Shown here: in pieces, positions 36,623-45,440 of the stretch | Position numbering within the stretch: the stretch's first letter is position 1 | Layout of the letters: each line of letters opens with the position of its first letter | Source of the DNA: Rhodoferax sp. | GTDB lineage: Bacteria; Pseudomonadota; Gammaproteobacteria; Burkholderiales; Burkholderiaceae_C | NCBI RefSeq assembly: GCF_025354435.1 | Contig: NZ_JANXMU010000010.1 | Location: forward strand, 19,645-83,644 | Length of the DNA stretch: 64,000 nucleotides | Direction: 5' to 3' | Position numbers and translations under genes: made by a program | The notes under the pieces: generated by a model | Told to the model about the DNA's origin: nothing | The model's database searches: none | What the model saw: the letters and a program-made list of their open reading frames with translations, nothing else

Positions 36623-36671
36623 ATAACTTTCATGGCTCGGGGTGCTCTGCACCCGAGTCCATGAAAGTTAT
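36623..36671. repeat. large near-perfect inverted repeat upstream of the DMT transporter gene
   Basis: Left arm 36623-36645 and right arm 36649-36671 are 23 bases each, complementary apart from a one-base shift (a bulge on each arm), around a 3-nt loop TCT. Outer halves read ATAACTTTCATGG and CCATGAAAGTTAT. It is 24 bp upstream of the DMT start and 78 bp downstream of the DUF1501 stop. No T-tract follows, so it is more likely an operator, attenuator or mobile-element relic than a simple terminator. Confidence 0.75.
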
Positions 36672-36749
36672 GTAGGGAGCCAGGCTAGGCGTTCAGGAAA
36701 CACTTGCTTTCAACAAAACACCAGAAACTTGCTGGCATGCGACACGCTG

Positions 36750-37931
36750 TTAAACCAGCCCCAGATCGCGCGGTGCGACACCGGCAAACACCTGGTCCAA
36801 CTGCTTGCCGTTCAGCCCAAACTGCCGCCCAAACAGCCCCGCCAGCACGGCGCGGTATTCGTTGAGCACCGGGTAGTCGCGGTTTTGGAACAGGGTGGCT
36901 TGCTCAATGCGCACCTGCTCGCCCGCCACCTGCGCGCTGCGCAAGCCGCCACCCAGCACCCAGTAGACAGAACCGTGACCGTGGTCGGTACCGCGGTTGC
37001 CGTTTTGCCGGAAGGTGCGGCCAAATTCGCTGGCTACCACCACGGTGGTATTGCGCCAGGCCGGGCCCATCTCTTGGGCAAAAGTGGCCAGGCCGCGGCC
37101 CAGCTCTTCCAGGCGCGAGGCCAGGTAGCCGCTGGCACCGCCCTGGTTGACATGCGTGTCCCAGCCGCCCACATCCACAAAGCCCAGGTTGTAGCGCTCC
37201 TTCATCAGGCGGGCGATGCGCTGGGCTTCCAGCTCGAAGCCTTTGGCGTTGATTGCGCCCCGGCTGGCGGCCTGCATTTCGGTGCTGAGTTCACGGGCCA
37301 CTTCGTCGCGCACCGCAAAGCCGTCGGTCACGCGGCTGGACAGATCGCTGCCCTTGTACATGGCGGCGATGATGGCCGTCTGGCGCGGGTCTACCGCCGG
37401 TTTGGCAAGGGATTTGAGCGCCGTGTTGGGTACCTGCACGCTGCCCTGCATCACCAGCGGCAGGCTGTCGGTGAAGGCCATGGGTTCGGCACCGTTCATC
37501 ACTGCGGCCAGGCGGTTCATGAAGCCGGAGCGGTAGTTCTTTTGGCCCGTCAGCGGCTGGCCCAGTTCTATGCTGTCCTGCGTCTCGAAGTGGCTGCGCG
37601 ACACGTCGTCGGTGCCCGCAAACGGGATGAAGCTGGCTTCGCCCTTTTGCCACAGCGGGTACACGGTGTCGCGCAGCGCCGGGTGCAGGCCCCAGTCAGC
37701 GTTCAGCGCCAGCGCGGTGTTCAGGTCGGCACCGGGGCGGGGCACGGCGATGTCGGGGCGGGACGCGTAGTAGAAGTCGCTGGACGTAGGCACCAACAGA
37801 TTGGCTGCATCGTAGGCTCCACGCAAGAAGACGAACAGCAAACGGGACTGCGCGGCGGGCGCAGCAAACAGCTGCCCGGCGTTGAGCAAGGGCAGAGCAG
37901 ACAGCGACTGGAGCAGGTGGCGGCGTTGCAT
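36750..37931 (-). CDS. DUF1501 family secreted protein
   Basis: 393 residues from the ATG at 37931; the open frame upstream is not coding. Begins MQRRHLLQSLSALPLL, an RR-containing Tat-like signal peptide. Then LLFVFLRGAYDAANLLVP and the metal-site-like FGRTFRQNGNRGTDHGHGSVYWVLGGG, as in DUF1501 proteins (alkaline-phosphatase/sulfatase-like fold). Function unknown. 10 bp after the DUF1800 gene, its usual partner, so the two are co-transcribed and probably act together in the cell envelope. Confidence 0.87.
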   Translation of the reverse strand: MQRRHLLQSLSALPLLNAGQLFAAPAAQSRLLFVFLRGAYDAANLLVPTSSDFYYASRPDIAVPRPGADLNTALALNADWGLHPALRDTVYPLWQKGEASFIPFAGTDDVSRSHFETQDSIELGQPLTGQKNYRSGFMNRLAAVMNGAEPMAFTDSLPLVMQGSVQVPNTALKSLAKPAVDPRQTAIIAAMYKGSDLSSRVTDGFAVRDEVARELSTEMQAASRGAINAKGFELEAQRIARLMKERYNLGFVDVGGWDTHVNQGGASGYLASRLEELGRGLATFAQEMGPAWRNTTVVVASEFGRTFRQNGNRGTDHGHGSVYWVLGGGLRSAQVAGEQVRIEQATLFQNRDYPVLNEYRAVLAGLFGRQFGLNGKQLDQVFAGVAPRDLGLV

Positions 37932-37941
37932 TGTTGTTCCT

Positions 37942-39501
37942 TTAGCGGTGCATGAGCTCGGGCGACGACAGTAGAAAGCTGTTCCACTCCTGCGCCGACG
38001 TGGCCTGGGCCAGGGCTTGCTGGGTGTTCGGGCCCAGGGTCTGGCCCAGTGCGCGGTAGTACAGGGCGTTGGCCAACTGCGGGAAGGCGGGCTTTTCCAG
38101 CGGCTGCGGGCCGTCGGTTTTGAACAGCCCGGCATTTCCCGAGCCGATGGCCTTGGCAATTTCAAACCGGGTCGCCATCTGGCCGGGGCTGGACCAGGCC
38201 GCCGTGTCCAGCGCGTAGCCGTCGGGGGTTTGGCGGCCATACAGGGGCTCGCCCATGCGGTTGAGCCAGTTCAGTATGGGGCCGACGTTGAGGATGGGTT
38301 TGTCGTCATAGGCCAGCCGCACGGCCGACACCACGTAATGCACCGGGTCCTTGAATTTTTGCCCTGCACCCTGCGCATACTCCGGTGAGGACAACAGGGT
38401 CTGTAGGGTCACGGCAATGTCGCCGTCGCTCTTCAAGAAGCTCTGCGCCATGCTTTCCACCAGCGCGGGCGGTGGGTCGTCGCTCAGCCAGTACTGCGCC
38501 AGTTTGCGGCTGATGAAGTGGGCGGTGGCGGGGTGTTTGGCCAGCCGGTCCAGGGCTTCGTCCAGCTCAGCCAAACCACGGCTGTGGATAGGCTGGCCCA
38601 GCAGGGTTTTGGCGCCGTAGTCGTGCCGGTTCGGGTTGAACTCGAACAGGCCTTTGCGCACGTAATCGCGTTGCAGCTCTTTGCGGACTTTGGGGTTGTC
38701 GGTGCCCAGGTTCACGCCCACACCGGTGAGTACGCGGGCCATCTCTTGCACGTCTTGCTGGGTGTAGCCTGCACCCAGACCCAAGGTGTGCAGCTCCATC
38801 AGCTCGCGGGCGTAGTTTTCGTTGATGCGGTTGGCGGCGTTTTGCTCGTTGTCCAGGTAGCGCAGCATGGCCGGGTGGTGGGCCACCGCACCCAGCAGGT
38901 CGCGGAACTTGCCCAGGGCGTGCGGGCGCAGGGCCGTGTCCTCGTAGTCGCCTACCAAAGCGCGCAGATTGCCCTTGTACAGGTGTACGTTGAAGTGGTT
39001 CAGCCAGAACCAGGTCATTTGCTCCTGCACCTGGTTGCTGGAGTACAGCGCGCGCAGCAGGTGGCGCGTGGCGGCTTCGCGGCCCAGGCGGTTCAGCTCC
39101 TGCTGGTAGGCCTGCTGGGCGGCTTTTTTGTCGTCGTCATTGGCAAAGGTGGCATCGGCATCTCTTCTGCGTTTGTCCATGTCTTGCACCAGCGCCACCA
39201 CGGGGGTCTGGCTGATGGTCATGGCCGCTATTTGCTGCTGCACCGCTGGGGGCAGGGTGGCCGGGCCGGGATGCAGTTGCTGGGCCAGGTAGGGGCTCAT
39301 GCCCATGTGCTCTGCCTGGTCCAGCGTGGCCACCGTGGCCCCCCAGGTCAGGCGGTTGGTGAGCTGGTAGGCGGCCACCGGGCTGGGCCGGACGACAGGG
39401 GCGGTGGCCACCGTTTTCACCGGTTCGTGGGTGGCGCAGGCTCCCAGCAGAGCACTGAGGAGCAGGGCGCTTGGGCCCCAGCGAAACGGCGGATTGCACA
39501 T
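37942..39501 (-). CDS. DUF1800 family lipoprotein
   Basis: 519 residues. Signal peptide with lipobox LLGACATH (Cys about 22). DUF1800 features: LTNRLTWGATVATLDQAEHMGMSPYLAQQL near the start, EQMTWFWLNHFNVH, NENYARELMELHTLGLGAGYTQQDVQEMARVLTG. Proteins of this family occur almost always beside DUF1501 genes. Function unknown; likely periplasmic or outer-membrane. 57 bp after mrcA on the same strand. Confidence 0.88.
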   Translation of the reverse strand: MCNPPFRWGPSALLLSALLGACATHEPVKTVATAPVVRPSPVAAYQLTNRLTWGATVATLDQAEHMGMSPYLAQQLHPGPATLPPAVQQQIAAMTISQTPVVALVQDMDKRRRDADATFANDDDKKAAQQAYQQELNRLGREAATRHLLRALYSSNQVQEQMTWFWLNHFNVHLYKGNLRALVGDYEDTALRPHALGKFRDLLGAVAHHPAMLRYLDNEQNAANRINENYARELMELHTLGLGAGYTQQDVQEMARVLTGVGVNLGTDNPKVRKELQRDYVRKGLFEFNPNRHDYGAKTLLGQPIHSRGLAELDEALDRLAKHPATAHFISRKLAQYWLSDDPPPALVESMAQSFLKSDGDIAVTLQTLLSSPEYAQGAGQKFKDPVHYVVSAVRLAYDDKPILNVGPILNWLNRMGEPLYGRQTPDGYALDTAAWSSPGQMATRFEIAKAIGSGNAGLFKTDGPQPLEKPAFPQLANALYYRALGQTLGPNTQQALAQATSAQEWNSFLLSSPELMHR

Positions 39502-39558
39502 ATGGTTCGTCTCCTATTTACCCTGGAACGGGAGCCGTGCCGTTTCCGATGACCGGCT

Positions 39559-41856
39559 TTACTTAACTTGTTCTGCGGGCGGCTCGTCAAAACCCAGGCG
39601 GATCAGCTCGCCGTTCTCTGGCGGGTCGGTGTAGGTCCAGTCGTCCAGCGCGTCGCGCATCACGCTGGGCGGCGGTGCGAACGGGGCGACAGGCGCACCC
39701 TTAAGAGCGCGGCCCATGTAGTCGATCCAGATGGGCAAGGATACGCTGCTGCCCGATTCGCGGCCCATGCTGCGGGGTTTGTCGTAACCGGTCCACACCA
39801 CGGCGACCAGGCCGGGCTGGAAACCGGCAAACCAGGCATCCACCGAGTCGTTGGTGGTGCCGGTTTTGCCGTACAGGTCGGGGCGTTTCAGTGTGGCCTG
39901 GGCCTTGGCTGCGGTGCCGCTGCTGGTCACGGTTTGCAGCAGGCTGCTGGTGATGAACAGGTTGCGCTCGGGCACGGTGGGCTCCATGTCGGCCAGCACC
40001 GGGGGCGGTGGGGCTTCAAACAGCACCTTGCCCTGCGCGTCGGTGATGCGCTCGATCACCACTGGTGGCAGCACGTGGCCACCGTTGGCAAACACGCCAT
40101 AGGCAGAGGCCAGTTGCAGCGGTGTGGTGCTGCCCGCGCCCAGCGCCAGGGTCAGGTTGTCGGGCTGTTTGTCGATGTCAAAGCCAAACCGGGCCGCCCA
40201 TTCGCGCGCGGGCTGCACGCCCAGCATCTGCACCAACCGCACGCTGACCAGGTTGCGCGACTTGGCCAGGGCGGTACGCAGCGGAATGGCCCCGAGGAAC
40301 TGGCCATCGTCGTTTTGCGGGCTCCAGCCCGGGCCGCCGTTCACACCGGGCAGCTCCAGCGGGCCGTCGTTGACCACGGTGGACGGCATCACGCCCTTGT
40401 CGATGGCCGCCGAGTACAAAAACGGCTTGAAGCTGGAACCCGGTTGCCGCCAGCCTTGGGTGACGTGGTTGAACTGCTGGTCGGAAAAGTCAAAGCCGCC
40501 CACCAGCGCCCGCACCCGGCCGGTGCTGGGGGTCAGCGCCACCAGCGCGCTTTGCACTTCGGGCCACTGCGAAATCGCCCAGCCGATTTTGCCCTCGACG
40601 TGCTGCACGCGGATGATGGCCCCGCGCTTGATGGCCAGCGGCGCGGTGGCCTTGGCACCCAGTGCGGCTTGGGCCCAGCGCAGGCCTTCGCCCTGGAGCT
40701 GCAGAGTTTCACCGGTGGCCAGGCGGGCCACCACGGCCTGCGGGCTGGCCAGCAGCACGATGGCCACGCGCAGATCTTCGTCGTCGCTGTAGTCCTTCAG
40801 GGCCAGGGCAGCGGCGGCATCTTCTTCGGTCGGGTCGCTGGGCAGTTCTTCAAATTCTTCTGGTCCCCGGTAGGGCAGCTTGCGGTCAAAGGCCAGCACG
40901 CCACGGCGCAGGGCGGCGTAGGCGGCCTGCTGGTCAGTGGAAATCAGCGAGGTGGTGACCTTGATGCCCTGCGAGTAGGCCTGCTGGCCGTAGCGCTCAA
41001 ACACCACTTGGCGGGCCATTTCGGCCACAAACTCGGCATGCACTGGCACCTGCAGCGGCGAGCGGATCACCAGCTTTTGCGCGGTGGCGGTGGCAAATTG
41101 TTCTTCGGTGATGGCGCCCACGGTGCGCATGCGGCCCAGCACCAGCTGCTGGCGGCGGGTGGCGCGCTCAAAGTTGGTGATGGGGTTGGCGTAGGCCGGG
41201 TTCTGCGGCAACCCGGCCAGCATGGCCATTTCGGCAATCGACAACTGGTCCAGCGGCTTGCCGAAGTAGACCTGCGAGGCCGCACCAAAGCCGTAGGCGC
41301 GGTGGCCCAGGTAGATCTGGTTCATGTAGAGCTCCAGAATCTGGTCCTTGGTCAGGGACTTTTCGATCTTCAGCGCCAGCATGGCTTCTTTGAGCTTGCG
41401 CTCGGCCGTCTTGCGGTTGCTTAAAAAGAAGTTACGCGCCACCTGCTGTGTGATGGTGGATGCCCCCTGGCGCGTGCCCCCGGTGAGGTTGGCCACTACC
41501 GCGCGTAGCACGCTGATGGGGTCGATGCCGCTGTGTTCGCGGAAGCGCGCGTCTTCAATGGCCAGTACCGCCTCCTGCATCAGCGGCGGGATCTGGGCGA
41601 TGGGCAAGAACGTGCGCCGCTCGGAGCCAAATTGCGCAATCTCCACGCCATCGCTGGTAAACACCTGCATGGCCTGCTGCGGCTGGTAGCGGGTCACCTT
41701 GTCGAGTTCGGGCAGGCTGGGGTAGTACCAGGCGGCTGCGATGGCAATGAGCAGGCCGCCGATCAGGCCCAGGCCTACGCAGGCCCACAGGGCCGTGAGC
41801 CAAAGCTTGCCGGATTGGGTGCGGAGGGCGGGGGTAGGGGATGTGTGTGGGGTCAT
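39559..41856 (-). CDS. mrcA: penicillin-binding protein 1A
   Basis: 765 residues from the ATG at 41856; a GTG at 41877 is an alternative. One membrane anchor at about 20-45. Glycosyltransferase domain: EDARFREHSGID with the catalytic Glu, QGASTITQQVARN, and LYMNQIYLGHRAYGFGAAS. Transpeptidase: SSFK (GSSFKPF) active-site serine, SRN in AKSRNLVS, and KTG in YGKTGTTNDSVDAWF. An OB-like insert lies between the domains, as in PBP1a. Bifunctional peptidoglycan synthase in the periplasm. Followed by the DUF1800/DUF1501 pair; upstream is a 460-bp gene-free region. Confidence 0.95.
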   Translation of the reverse strand: MTPHTSPTPALRTQSGKLWLTALWACVGLGLIGGLLIAIAAAWYYPSLPELDKVTRYQPQQAMQVFTSDGVEIAQFGSERRTFLPIAQIPPLMQEAVLAIEDARFREHSGIDPISVLRAVVANLTGGTRQGASTITQQVARNFFLSNRKTAERKLKEAMLALKIEKSLTKDQILELYMNQIYLGHRAYGFGAASQVYFGKPLDQLSIAEMAMLAGLPQNPAYANPITNFERATRRQQLVLGRMRTVGAITEEQFATATAQKLVIRSPLQVPVHAEFVAEMARQVVFERYGQQAYSQGIKVTTSLISTDQQAAYAALRRGVLAFDRKLPYRGPEEFEELPSDPTEEDAAAALALKDYSDDEDLRVAIVLLASPQAVVARLATGETLQLQGEGLRWAQAALGAKATAPLAIKRGAIIRVQHVEGKIGWAISQWPEVQSALVALTPSTGRVRALVGGFDFSDQQFNHVTQGWRQPGSSFKPFLYSAAIDKGVMPSTVVNDGPLELPGVNGGPGWSPQNDDGQFLGAIPLRTALAKSRNLVSVRLVQMLGVQPAREWAARFGFDIDKQPDNLTLALGAGSTTPLQLASAYGVFANGGHVLPPVVIERITDAQGKVLFEAPPPPVLADMEPTVPERNLFITSSLLQTVTSSGTAAKAQATLKRPDLYGKTGTTNDSVDAWFAGFQPGLVAVVWTGYDKPRSMGRESGSSVSLPIWIDYMGRALKGAPVAPFAPPPSVMRDALDDWTYTDPPENGELIRLGFDEPPAEQVK

Positions 41857-41993
41857 GGAACCTGGGTCGCGCAGCACCCGGCGGGGGCGGGTACTGGGGT
41901 AATGGAGAGGGCGGCCAAATTATGAACCAGACCGCCAAACGGGTAGCTGGACGAGCTTAATGGCGGGTTGTGAAGACAGTGTGAAGTGAAATT

Positions 41994-42042
41994 GCTATTT
42001 TTTTGATAGCTGCTTGTGCTGATTGAATAAGCACAGGGTGCC
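41994..42042 (+). repeat. dispersed palindromic repeat copy
   Basis: GCTATTTTTTTGATAGC followed by TGCTTGTGCT, AATAAGCACA and GGTGCC; the TTGTGCT/AGCAC halves form the inner stem. Upstream of mrcA. Confidence 0.6.
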
Positions 42043-42156
42043 TAAAAAGCTCGGATTGCAACATTCGATGCGATTACAGCTTACGCCACACGATCCGGCA
42101 CCGCTTGGTGCTCATCCTCAACCAGGTGGACGCCTAAAACTGGAGTCCGTGAATTT

Positions 42157-42205
42157 GCTATGAAATACGTAGCTACTTGTGTAAGTGGAATAATCGTTAT
42201 AGGCC
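42157..42205 (+). repeat. dispersed palindromic repeat copy
   Basis: GCTATGAAATACGTAGCTAC ... ATAGGCC; same length (49 bp) and end motifs as the copy at 41994. Near the 3' end of the LysR gene. Confidence 0.5.
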
Positions 42206-42316
42206 AAAAATTTTTGTAATTTTTGAGGCTTGAGTTTACCTTGCAACGAATCGCCAGAATCAGCCATGGCGTGTTCTCAAGGGTGCCGATACGACCCAGA
42301 ATCAGGGTGTAGAGAA

Positions 42317-43201
42317 CTAGCGTGCCGCAAAAATGTTACCGGGCGATCGCAGCACAAAGTCGGCCAGACAGTGCGCCGATTCCGATGTGGCGTTGTGCAC
42401 ATACAGGCCGATGTCCAGCGCAATAGGGTTGGGAAAATGCGGCAGGTAGTGGATGCTGCGGCAACCCGGCGGGATGGTTGCCGTGATCATGGGCCCCACG
42501 CCCAGACCGACCTGCACCGCCGTTGCCATGGCCACCAGCGTGGTGGCTTCACACACCAGGGACCAGTTCACCTGGCGCTCGTTCAAAGCCTGGACTGCGC
42601 GGGTGCGCCAGTGGCAACCCTCTTCAAACAGAATCACCGGCAAGGTTTCTACGCGGGCATCGTCAAAATCACTGTGGACGGTCCAGGTCAGTTGTTCCGG
42701 CCACGTCACCAGCGGTTCACGCCCCACCGTCCCTGATTTGTGCTGCATGACATCCACATCGCAGATGGCCAGGTCCAGCTTTCTTTGCGAGAAAAGCGCT
42801 TCAAGGTGGCTGTTGTCCTCCACGATCAAATCCAGTTGCACCAGCGGATGCTGGGTTCTGAACAGACGCAGGATGTCTATCAGGCGTGTGGCGGCGAAAT
42901 CCTCCACCACGCCCAGCTTCACCCGCCCCTTTAAGGACTGCTGGCCGATGCGCTTGCCCACTTCTTCGTTCAGCGCCAGGATGTCATTGGCGTAGCGCAC
43001 CAGGAAGGTGCCCTGGTCGTTGAGTACCAGTCCTTTGGCGGAGCGCACGAACAGGGGCGAACCCACGACCTCCTCCAGGCGCCGGATCTGCATGCTCACC
43101 GCCGCCTGGGTGCGGCACAGGCTGGCCGCGGCACCGTTGATGGTGCCGATACGCGCTACCGACAGAAAAGCGCGCAGCAAATGGGGATCCAAGTCGAGCA
43201 T
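42317..43201 (-). CDS. LysR-family transcriptional regulator
   Basis: 294 residues. N-terminal winged helix (LLRAFLSVARIGTINGAAASL, RTQAAVSMQIRRLEEVVG) and a LysR effector-binding domain. Divergent from the ABC-transporter/AruI-like operon with a 173-bp shared gap, the standard arrangement for a LysR activator of that operon. The inducer is probably the transported amine or amino acid. Confidence 0.88.
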   Translation of the reverse strand: MLDLDPHLLRAFLSVARIGTINGAAASLCRTQAAVSMQIRRLEEVVGSPLFVRSAKGLVLNDQGTFLVRYANDILALNEEVGKRIGQQSLKGRVKLGVVEDFAATRLIDILRLFRTQHPLVQLDLIVEDNSHLEALFSQRKLDLAICDVDVMQHKSGTVGREPLVTWPEQLTWTVHSDFDDARVETLPVILFEEGCHWRTRAVQALNERQVNWSLVCEATTLVAMATAVQVGLGVGPMITATIPPGCRSIHYLPHFPNPIALDIGLYVHNATSESAHCLADFVLRSPGNIFAAR

Positions 43202-43374
43202 TCAGAAACCCTTATACCGCCACAAAAATTATCCAGCTACCGCCAAGCAAATTGTGTTCCTAAACTCGGCCAAACATCAACAGAGACGGATCCGGTCCTA
43301 TCGAAATCCGACCTACTGGCGATGTTGGGCCGCGCAACTTCCACTTCCATCTGAACTTTGAGAGAGATAGCTAT

Positions 43375-44472
43375 ATGACACAAAACATCGACCGCCGCCG
43401 CCTCATGCAAACCGGTGCCGGTTTGGGTTTGGCGGCTGCAACCATGGGTTTTCCGGCCATCCAGGCGCGAGCCCAGTCGCGCCAGTTTGCTGGCAAGACG
43501 CTGCGTATCCTCACCTGGTCGGACGATACCGGGTTGGCCGTGCTGCGCAATATTGCGCAAACCTTTGAAGCCAAAACCGGTTGCAAGGTGATTGCCGACC
43601 GCACCGGCGGCACGGGGGACATGGTGGCCAAAATCAAGGCGGGTGGTGCCCGTCCGCAGTATGACGTGATGCACATGGCCGGCGTGGGTGCCGTCACGCT
43701 GGGCGCTGCCGGACTCTTGGAAAAGCCGGATCTGAACCAGCTGCCCAACCTCAAAGATGTGGAAGCCCGTTTTGCAACCGGAGCCGATGGTTTTGCCATT
43801 GGTTACCTGCTGTGGACGGGGGGAGCGATCTACAACACCAAGACCTTCAAGAGCCCGCCCACCAGCTACGAAGAGATGTGGGACCCGAAGTACGCCAAAC
43901 GCGTGTTCCTGCCACCGGCCACCTGGACCGATGCGCTGGACACCATCGTGGCGGCGGCCCGCATCAAAGGCGGTAGCGCCACCAATGCGGAGGGCGGTTT
44001 CCAGAAGCTGGCCGCACTGCGCGATAGCGTGTTGACCTTTGGCGAAAACCCGGCCCAGATTGCGGAACTCTTCCGCTCGAACTCGCTGGACATGGGTGCC
44101 GTGTACCCGCCCGCCTTCTTTGCCAAGGAGCTGCGAGACCCGACATCCAACATGGGGGCCACCTACAACCTCAAGGAAGGCTTTTTTGCCGACCTGATGT
44201 ACACCGTGATTCCCAAGGCACACCCCGGCGAATCGGAAGTGGCCAATGCCTATATCAACCATTCACTGGACCCCGTGGTGCAAGGCAAGTTGGCGGAAGA
44301 GGTACTCAACGGGCCCCTGAACCGGAAAGCGGTGCTGTCTGCCGAGGCGAGCAAGAGCCCCTTCATCATTCGGCCGGAACAGCTGGGCAGCAATGCGGTG
44401 ATTCACGACAAAGCGGTGATCGCCAAGGTCCGCGATGGCTGGATCAAGCGCTACTCCCAGACCTTGAGCTGA
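43375..44472 (+). CDS. ABC transporter periplasmic binding protein (PotD/spermidine-putrescine type)
   Basis: 365 residues. Tat-type signal peptide (DRRRLMQTGAGLGLAAATMG, cleavage near ARAQS). Mature part fits the type 2 periplasmic binding fold of polyamine/iron-type transporters (LRILTWSDDTGLAVLRNIAQTFE; AVYPPAFFAKEL). The Tat signal suggests folding or cofactor constraints before export. First gene of the operon; a strong stem-loop separates it from the permease genes. Substrate not proven; guanidino or polyamine compounds are suggested by the downstream AruI-like gene. Confidence 0.85.
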   Translation: MTQNIDRRRLMQTGAGLGLAAATMGFPAIQARAQSRQFAGKTLRILTWSDDTGLAVLRNIAQTFEAKTGCKVIADRTGGTGDMVAKIKAGGARPQYDVMHMAGVGAVTLGAAGLLEKPDLNQLPNLKDVEARFATGADGFAIGYLLWTGGAIYNTKTFKSPPTSYEEMWDPKYAKRVFLPPATWTDALDTIVAAARIKGGSATNAEGGFQKLAALRDSVLTFGENPAQIAELFRSNSLDMGAVYPPAFFAKELRDPTSNMGATYNLKEGFFADLMYTVIPKAHPGESEVANAYINHSLDPVVQGKLAEEVLNGPLNRKAVLSAEASKSPFIIRPEQLGSNAVIHDKAVIAKVRDGWIKRYSQTLS

Positions 44473-44486
44473 TCCAGCGCCGCCCT

Positions 44487-44534
44487 AACCCGGCAGGCGA
44501 CAGACCACCCGCTGGGAGTCTGTCGCCATGCGGG
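44487..44534 (+). other. intra-operon stem-loop between binding-protein and permease genes
   Basis: GGCGACAGAC (44496-44505) and GTCTGTCGCC (44518-44527) are perfectly complementary around a 12-nt loop, and ACCCG/CGGGT extend the stem outward. There is no T-tract. Such hairpins after the binding-protein gene commonly protect the upstream mRNA and give unequal expression within an ABC operon. Confidence 0.65.
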
Positions 44535-44576
44535 TTCCAGTCATCCCCTAAAAACCGTCAACCCCTGCGGTAGCCC

Positions 44577-45440
44577 ATGTCCACATCCCAACTATCGAGC
44601 AGGCGTGCCGCCCTGCTATCGCTGCCAGCGTTGGCGCTCCTGCTGCCATTTCTGTTGGCGGTGGTCTTCATTTTGCGGTTTTCTCTTTCGGAGGAAGCGC
44701 AGGCCATCAGTGGTTACACGCTGGCCCATTACCAGGCGCTGTTGGACCCCTTCCTTCTGCGCTCGCTGGTGTTGACGTTGAAACTGGCATTCTTGAGCAC
44801 CATGATTTGTGTGGTCCTCGCGGTGCCGATTGCCATGCTGATGGCGGCGATACAGACACCGCTGTGGCGGCGCGTAGTGACCAGCATGGTGCTGCTGCCC
44901 ATGATTCTGAATCTGCTGATCCAGTCCTATGGCTGGATCATGGCTCTAGGCCCCAAGGGTGTCGTGAACAACCTGCTGCTGCAAATGGGACTGACTACGT
45001 CGCCGGTGCAACTCCTGTTCAACGAGCTGGGGATCCTGATCGGCCTGGTTCAAACGGCTTTGCCGCTGGCGGTGTTTCCGATTCTGGGTGCAATGCGCAG
45101 CATCTCGCGTGAGTACCTGGAAGCGGCTGACAGCCTGGGCGCACCCGCGTGGCGCAGCTTCTTCAGCATCACCCTGCCGCTGCTCAAACCAGGACTGATT
45201 GGCGCGGCATCCATTGTCTTTGCGTTCAACGCCAGCGCCTTTGCCGTGCCGCTGCTGATGGGCGGGCGCAGGGTGCAGATGCTGGGCGTGGCTATCCGCG
45301 ACATGGTGTCGCCGCTGTACGACTGGTCGGGTGCCGCCGCCGCCGGTGTCACCTTGATTTTCATCACCATTGTGATCATGGGTGTCGCCACGTGGCTGAC
45401 CACCGGCAACACAAAGAGCAACAAGGGGGCCCACGCATGA
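44577..45440 (+). CDS. ABC transporter permease (PotB type)
   Basis: 287 residues, six membrane segments. The EAA loop appears as EYLEAADSLGAPAWRSFFSITLPLLKPG. Pairs with the next permease; the stop overlaps its start by ATGA, so they are translationally coupled. Spermidine/putrescine-transporter-like family. Confidence 0.88.
   Translation: MSTSQLSSRRAALLSLPALALLLPFLLAVVFILRFSLSEEAQAISGYTLAHYQALLDPFLLRSLVLTLKLAFLSTMICVVLAVPIAMLMAAIQTPLWRRVVTSMVLLPMILNLLIQSYGWIMALGPKGVVNNLLLQMGLTTSPVQLLFNELGILIGLVQTALPLAVFPILGAMRSISREYLEAADSLGAPAWRSFFSITLPLLKPGLIGAASIVFAFNASAFAVPLLMGGRRVQMLGVAIRDMVSPLYDWSGAAAAGVTLIFITIVIMGVATWLTTGNTKSNKGAHA

Larger units (their letters stand above)
41857..42316. other. 460-bp gene-free region between mrcA and the LysR gene
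   Basis: No credible reading frame. It contains two copies of the dispersed palindromic repeat (41994-42042 and 42157-42205) separated by about 115 bp, and must hold the mrcA promoter. Base composition is lower in GC than the flanking genes. I see no gene remnant that I can name. Confidence 0.6.

Noticed and set aside
42040..42160. Gene remnant between the two repeats upstream of mrcA
   Set aside because: Reading all frames gave no family I recognise; short open stretches only.
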